DNA of 55,907 bases from an uncultured Emergencia sp. (GTDB lineage Bacteria; Bacillota; Clostridia; Peptostreptococcales; Anaerovoracaceae), in NCBI GenBank assembly GCA_904420065.1, contig CAJFTU010000051.1, forward strand, positions 1 through 55,907, given 5' to 3'. Below, in pieces: positions 52,519 through 55,907 of this stretch. The translations under genes and the position numbers were made by a program. Below the pieces are notes generated by a model that saw nothing but the letters and a program-made list of their open reading frames with translations, made no database searches and was not told the origin of the DNA. Numbering within the stretch: position 1 is the first letter of the stretch; every line of letters starts with the position of its first letter.

Positions 52519-53757
52519 TTACGAAAGTTCGCTCTTTATCTTCCTTAGCTGCCTCGACAGTTTGTTGATATTGTTGATCCTCCGCACCACGGTATAAGCG
52601 TTTTCTTCTCTGTAGAGCAGAATCCGATCGAGGGTCTCCTTCAGGGTGCCGCACAGATTTTCCGTCTGACGGATAAAATCGCCTTTACCCATTGTCACGA
52701 TTCCCGGCGGCAGACTTTCGATGTCATAGTGAAACTCCATGCCGAAGAGTTCTTTTACCTTCTCAGAAAGCCGAAGTTTGATCTCGTTGAGACGCACCTC
52801 GTAGAGCCCGTCGGCTTCCTCTGCTTCCGCCTTGATTTCCTCCACAGTTTTCGAAATCTCCTCAAAGCGGGCGTCCAGCTCTTTATATTCCATATTCATG
52901 GCCTTCCAGTAGAAATCCAGCTGCCGCAGAGCGCTGTCAATCGTATCCTTCAGTTTTTTCTCCGCGGAGGACTCCAGAATTTCATCGGCCGATTTCTTAC
53001 AGTCGCGAAGAATAGCCTTTTTCAGCTCCTCAACGCCCTGTCCCGTCTTTGCGCTCACCGCGAACATGGAAATCTGTTCTGTTTCCATCAGACGGCAGAG
53101 CAGTGATCTGCAATAATCCATGTACTCTTTCAGTTCACCCTCTTCAACCACATCCACCTTGTTGACGGCAAAATAGAACTTTCCCGCAAATTCCCGGGTG
53201 TTGCGCAGAAAATCAATTTCGATCTGATTGATCGGGCTGTCTACGGAGAGCAGAAAAATCACCGCGTCGCTCTCCTTCATGTACTGATAGGCCGTCTCGG
53301 TGTTGTTCTTGTGGAAAGAACCCACTCCGGGAGTATCGACGAAGGTAAGGCCGTTTTTCAAAAACTTGGACGGTACCCGAAGCACCACAGATGATACCCC
53401 GAGCCGATTGTCCGCATTTTCCTGTTCACTGATAAAGGAAGACAGTTTTTCAAAAGGTACCGGTTCCACAACTCCGTTCTGATAGTGAACCTCCGCTTCC
53501 GGTTTCTTCCCGTACACCACCTTGGTCACCGCCGACGTAATAGGGACAATTCCCACCGGCAGCGCGTCGCTGTCCAAAATCGTGTTGGACAGTCTGCTCT
53601 TTCCGCGCTTGAACTGTCCGAGAACCGCTACCGTTATATCCTGATTTTTCAGCTTTTCCACGATCTCCCGGACGTGGCTTGCCTGTCCGCGGCACGCCTC
53701 GTCGCCGCTCAGCAGCTGATATGCTTTTTCCGCTTGTTCCAGTATCCTATCCTTCAT
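52519..53757 (-). CDS. Dynamin-family GTPase
   Basis: A 412-residue protein with an N-terminal dynamin-type GTPase domain. G1 GQFKRGKSRLSN near residue 47-58, G2 Thr in PITSAVTKV near 72, G3 DTPGVG near 143-148, G4 NKVD near 202. The remaining 150 residues form helices and coiled coil (about 275-345), without an evident paddle helix pair, so it is shorter than usual bacterial dynamins (550 or more). AAAGGA lies 6 nt before the ATG. Bacterial relatives reshape or mend membranes. A TATAAT with extended TGG (53854-53859) lies upstream. Confidence 0.85.
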   Translation of the reverse strand: MKDRILEQAEKAYQLLSGDEACRGQASHVREIVEKLKNQDITVAVLGQFKRGKSRLSNTILDSDALPVGIVPITSAVTKVVYGKKPEAEVHYQNGVVEPVPFEKLSSFISEQENADNRLGVSSVVLRVPSKFLKNGLTFVDTPGVGSFHKNNTETAYQYMKESDAVIFLLSVDSPINQIEIDFLRNTREFAGKFYFAVNKVDVVEEGELKEYMDYCRSLLCRLMETEQISMFAVSAKTGQGVEELKKAILRDCKKSADEILESSAEKKLKDTIDSALRQLDFYWKAMNMEYKELDARFEEISKTVEEIKAEAEEADGLYEVRLNEIKLRLSEKVKELFGMEFHYDIESLPPGIVTMGKGDFIRQTENLCGTLKETLDRILLYREENAYTVVRRINNINKLSRQLRKIKSELS

Positions 53758-54074
53758 ATAAAATCCTTTCTAATCCGACTGAACTGCCGGTTGAACGTTT
53801 CTCTCCGTCTAACGCCGCCAAGCAGAGCGCTGCTTCGCGGCCACAGTTAAAATCATTATACCACAGCAAGCGCCTTTAACACAGCCTGTATGTCAAAATC
53901 CCGACGCTTTTTCTCGCCGCCTGCGTCCGTCTTTTTTGGCCCCGCCTCCATAATCCTTCGAAAGAAAAGCATATCCCGGCCGCTTTTTAATACACATATT
54001 AATATAACATTCTGTCCGCGCCGACGGCGGCCAATAGACCGGAAGTTCAGCTCGGGCAAAAGTCTGGTGTTTGT
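53758..54074. other. 317-bp region between divergent genes
   Basis: Holds the leader of the dynamin-like gene (extended -10 TGGTATAAT on the minus strand near 53854-53862) and an A/T-rich stretch (53985-54010) that should hold the promoter of the flippase gene; no clear -35/-10 pair, repeat or RNA gene is seen. Confidence 0.4.
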
Positions 54075-55397
54075 ATGTCTTTTGGAAAAGTAAAACAGAA
54101 TATCGTCGTTCTGACCGCATCCAACCTGATCATCGGCCTGATCGAATTTGTCTTCAACATGTACCTCTCTCGAATTCTCGGCGCCGAGGGACTGGGGCTG
54201 CTCAGCCTGGTCGCGCCCATCAACAGTCTGTTTCTCTCGTTTATGACAGAAGGACTCGTCGTCACCATCTCTAAAATGTCGGCCAGATATCAACACTATC
54301 AGGATTACGCTGCCATGGACGGCATGATCAAAATCTCCACGGCATTCAGCTTCCTGTGGTCTGTTCTGCTTTCCGGACTGGTATGGCTTACCGCCGGTCC
54401 CATCGCCTCCGGTTTCCTCGGCGATCCTTCTCTGAGATACCCCATACTGTCCGTCTGTCCCCTGATGATCCTGATGTCCATATCCAACATCGTCAAGGGA
54501 CATTTTCTCGGCTTGGCGAAGATCAAAATTCCTTCGGCAATCAATATCAGCGAGAAGATACTTCGTTTCCCTATACTCTACACCCTTATCCGCTTCTGCC
54601 TCAATCATACCGATTTTCCTCCGGTGACGCTGGTCTATCTGTGCTACGCCATCGGAGAGATGCAGAGCGTCCTTCTGCTGATGATCTACTACAAAAAAAC
54701 GCTTCCCAAATCACCGCCTCAGCCGATCAGTCTGCAGACCGTAAAAAACACGCTGCTCCCTCTGATCCGCGGCGCTGCGCCGATCTGCCTGACCCAGTGC
54801 CTCCTTGAGTCGGTCAACGCCTTTTCGTCCGTCATCGTCAAGTCCCGCCTGTGCTCGATAGGCTACTCCGCGGCAGAGTCCCTTTCGCTGCTGGGGAAGT
54901 ACAAGGGTATGGTCTTTCCGCTGATGAACTACCCGATGATCCTGGTCAGTTCCACCTGCTCCATCGTCGTTCCCAAAGTCGCTACCATGATGACCGCCGG
55001 AAAAGGCCGGTTTGCAGACCGTCTGCTCCTGCGCTGTCTTCTTGTTGCCTTCGTCATCGGTCTGTTTACCGGCGCTGTCTTCTGGATTTTCGCCGACGAA
55101 ATGGGGGTATTTTTCTATAAGCAGGAGGATCTCGCTCTGATGATCCGGCTTTCCGGTATCTGCAGCCCTCTGCTCTACGTGACTGCTGCGACGACAAGTC
55201 TTCTGATCAGCATCGGGCAGGAGGCGCAGTCTTTCCGCAATTCCCTGTTTCAGCAGCTCCTGCTGCTGATCTTTCTGATTCTGTTTACCGGAATTCCTGC
55301 GCTGAACATCTACGGTTACATTGCGGCCGCCGCGCTGTCGAATGCAGTGCTTCTTGTGCAGAATCTGTATTTTCTGAAACTACACCGAAGCACCTGA
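54075..55397 (+). CDS. SpoVB-like lipid flippase (MOP/PST superfamily)
   Basis: A 440-residue polytopic protein of the polysaccharide-transport/SpoVB branch of the MATE-like superfamily, with about 12 to 14 helices. The N-terminus NIVVLTASNLIIGLIEFVFNMYLSRILG and GAEGLGLLSL match the SpoVB pattern, and charged loops around 120-145 and 190-205 fit. Relatives move lipid-linked wall or spore-cortex precursors across the membrane. The ribosome site is poor, so the start is by family match; a GTG or later start is possible. With spoIIID in the window a sporulation role is plausible but not shown. Confidence 0.85.
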   Translation: MSFGKVKQNIVVLTASNLIIGLIEFVFNMYLSRILGAEGLGLLSLVAPINSLFLSFMTEGLVVTISKMSARYQHYQDYAAMDGMIKISTAFSFLWSVLLSGLVWLTAGPIASGFLGDPSLRYPILSVCPLMILMSISNIVKGHFLGLAKIKIPSAINISEKILRFPILYTLIRFCLNHTDFPPVTLVYLCYAIGEMQSVLLLMIYYKKTLPKSPPQPISLQTVKNTLLPLIRGAAPICLTQCLLESVNAFSSVIVKSRLCSIGYSAAESLSLLGKYKGMVFPLMNYPMILVSSTCSIVVPKVATMMTAGKGRFADRLLLRCLLVAFVIGLFTGAVFWIFADEMGVFFYKQEDLALMIRLSGICSPLLYVTAATTSLLISIGQEAQSFRNSLFQQLLLLIFLILFTGIPALNIYGYIAAAALSNAVLLVQNLYFLKLHRST

Positions 55398-55512
55398 GTT
55401 TCTCCTTCAAATCTTCACAATCGTGCGGTATAGTAAGGGTGTCAAAAGGAAATGGATTACACACAAACTTTTGAACGTTCTTTCTTAATTAAAAATGCTA
55501 AATATCGCTGGC

Positions 55513-55542
55513 AAAAGGCTCCGTCTTACGATGGAGTCTTTT
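55513..55542 (+). terminator. Terminator after the flippase gene
   Basis: AAAAGGCTCC (55513-55522) pairs with GGAGTCTTTT (55533-55542), loop 10 nt. Confidence 0.6.
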
Positions 55543-55602
55543 GTCGTGCAAAAAAATCCGAAGTTCTCTCTGCCTCCGGATCAGATCTTGGGATTCTCGG
55601 CT

Positions 55603-55651
55603 AAAAAAACGGCGCCGCCCGAACATCCGCAATGGATGATCGGGCGGCGCC
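55603..55651 (-). terminator. Terminator of the tRNA-Ala gene
   Basis: A perfect 11-bp stem GGCGCCGCCCG (55611-55621) with its complement (55641-55651), plus inner CATCC/GGATG pairs, then seven T on the minus strand (55609-55603). Confidence 0.95.
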
Positions 55652-55660
55652 CTTCTCGTC

Positions 55661-55736
55661 TGGTGGAGCATACGGGGCTCGAACCCGTGACCTCTTGACT
55701 GCCAGTCAAACGCGCTCCCAGCTGCGCTAATGCCCC
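55661..55736 (-). tRNA. tRNA-Ala (anticodon GGC)
   Basis: 76 nt including the encoded CCA end. Read on the minus strand: acceptor GGGGCAT with ATGCTCC (with the G3-U70 pair that marks alanine tRNAs), D-arm GCGC-AGCTGGGA-GCGC, anticodon loop CTGGCAG with anticodon GGC, T-arm ACGGG-TTCGAAC-CCCGT, then ACCA. Confidence 0.98.
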
Positions 55737-55762
55737 AGATATCTTCTCGACTTGCAAATTTG

Positions 55763-55791
55763 ATTATATAATATTTGCATACGCAATGCAA
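55763..55791 (-). promoter_or_regulatory. tRNA-Ala promoter
   Basis: Minus strand: TTGCAT (55786-55791), 17-nt spacer, TATAAT (55763-55768), about 27 nt before the tRNA. Confidence 0.85.
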
Positions 55792-55907
55792 GCAATTTTT
55801 GCGACTTCGCCCCCTTTTCTCTGTAGGTTTACAATACATGTGTTACAAGTGAATAAATAAAAAGCGAGGATAGACTCACTTTGTGTTATATTTGAATCAG
55901 CATAAAA

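Noticed and set aside
52519-53757. Frameshift suspected in the dynamin-like gene because it is short
   Set aside because: The frame ends in a coherent helical C-terminus and no continuation in the other frames resembles a dynamin tail.
55452-55604. 50-codon frame starting MDYTQTFERSF
   Set aside because: Poor ribosome site, and it runs through the terminator hairpin after the flippase gene.
1-55907. CRISPR arrays, insertion sequences, prophage genes or att sites
   Set aside because: No regularly spaced repeats, transposase or integrase genes, or terminal inverted repeats were seen.

Overview
The window reads as chromosomal DNA of an anaerobic, spore-forming, amino-acid-fermenting member of the Clostridia. 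Pointers are spoIIID with a SigE-like promoter, pyruvate formate-lyase with its radical activase, a complete arginine deiminase operon, a double-cubane-cluster reductase with its activating ATPase, a D-cysteine desulfhydrase/amino-acid ABC operon, strong AGGAGG ribosome sites and T-rich terminators. An affiliation near the Peptostreptococcales/Anaerovoracaceae is a guess from gene content only. No prophage, insertion sequence, integron or CRISPR array is visible; this is mostly core and metabolic DNA.

Layout. 1-250: tandem TTGACA-N17 promoters firing left, out of the window, into what looks like an rRNA operon leader. 470-2086: NhaC antiporter. 2201-5254: pflB-pflA with an elaborate palindrome-rich promoter. 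5483-8697: U32 (RlhA-like) protein and a divergent AI-2E-type permease. 8818-13599: response regulator, short histidine kinase, ABC ATPase and large FtsX-type permease, probably cell-envelope stress or peptide-antibiotic sensing. 13663-17596: EamA exporter, D-aminoacylase-like amidohydrolase and YfcC-type permease. 17745-23495: carAB divergent from argG. 23573-25198: YtcJ-like amidohydrolase. 25457-28768: arcB-arcA-arcC (ornithine carbamoyltransferase, arginine deiminase, carbamate kinase). 28931-31532: a MocR-type regulator that lacks the PLP lysine, and a THUMP methyltransferase. 31669-32685: MreB with a long structured leader. 33042-36859: PhoP/PhoR-like pair with a Na/Pi symporter. 37105-39059: spoIIID and pyrG (with leader terminator) facing each other. 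39391-40419: threonine aldolase. 40658-43996: D-cysteine desulfhydrase plus ABC importer. 44131-46055: double-cubane reductase and activase. 46320-48833: a HutD-membrane fusion, a lone E2-like acyltransferase and a C_GCAxxG_C_C protein. 48939-51414: alpha/beta hydrolase, Crp/Fnr regulator and divergent ferredoxin. 51447-52356: pfkB-type kinase split by a frameshift. 52519-55397: dynamin-like GTPase and SpoVB-like flippase. 55661-55736: tRNA-Ala(GGC).

How parts may work together. carAB/argG serve arginine synthesis, while arcBAC makes ATP from arginine through citrulline and carbamoyl phosphate. The adjacent MocR protein and a pair of CTGGTAC direct repeats upstream of arcB suggest a local switch. 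Two more sulfur/amino-acid systems (D-cysteine import and desulfhydration; threonine aldolase) and the D-aminoacylase/permease pair fit a life on amino acids and peptides. The phosphate module has a PHO-box-like repeat before its regulator gene. The Crp/Fnr gene shares with its divergent ferredoxin a 24-bp dyad placed at about -41.5 of the ferredoxin start.

The most interesting items are the PLP-site-deficient MocR regulator with its candidate operator, the terminator between arcB and arcA whose 3' arm can also pair with the next hairpin, the HutD-transmembrane fusion, the double-cubane reductase pair of unknown substrate, and the palindromes of the pfl promoter.
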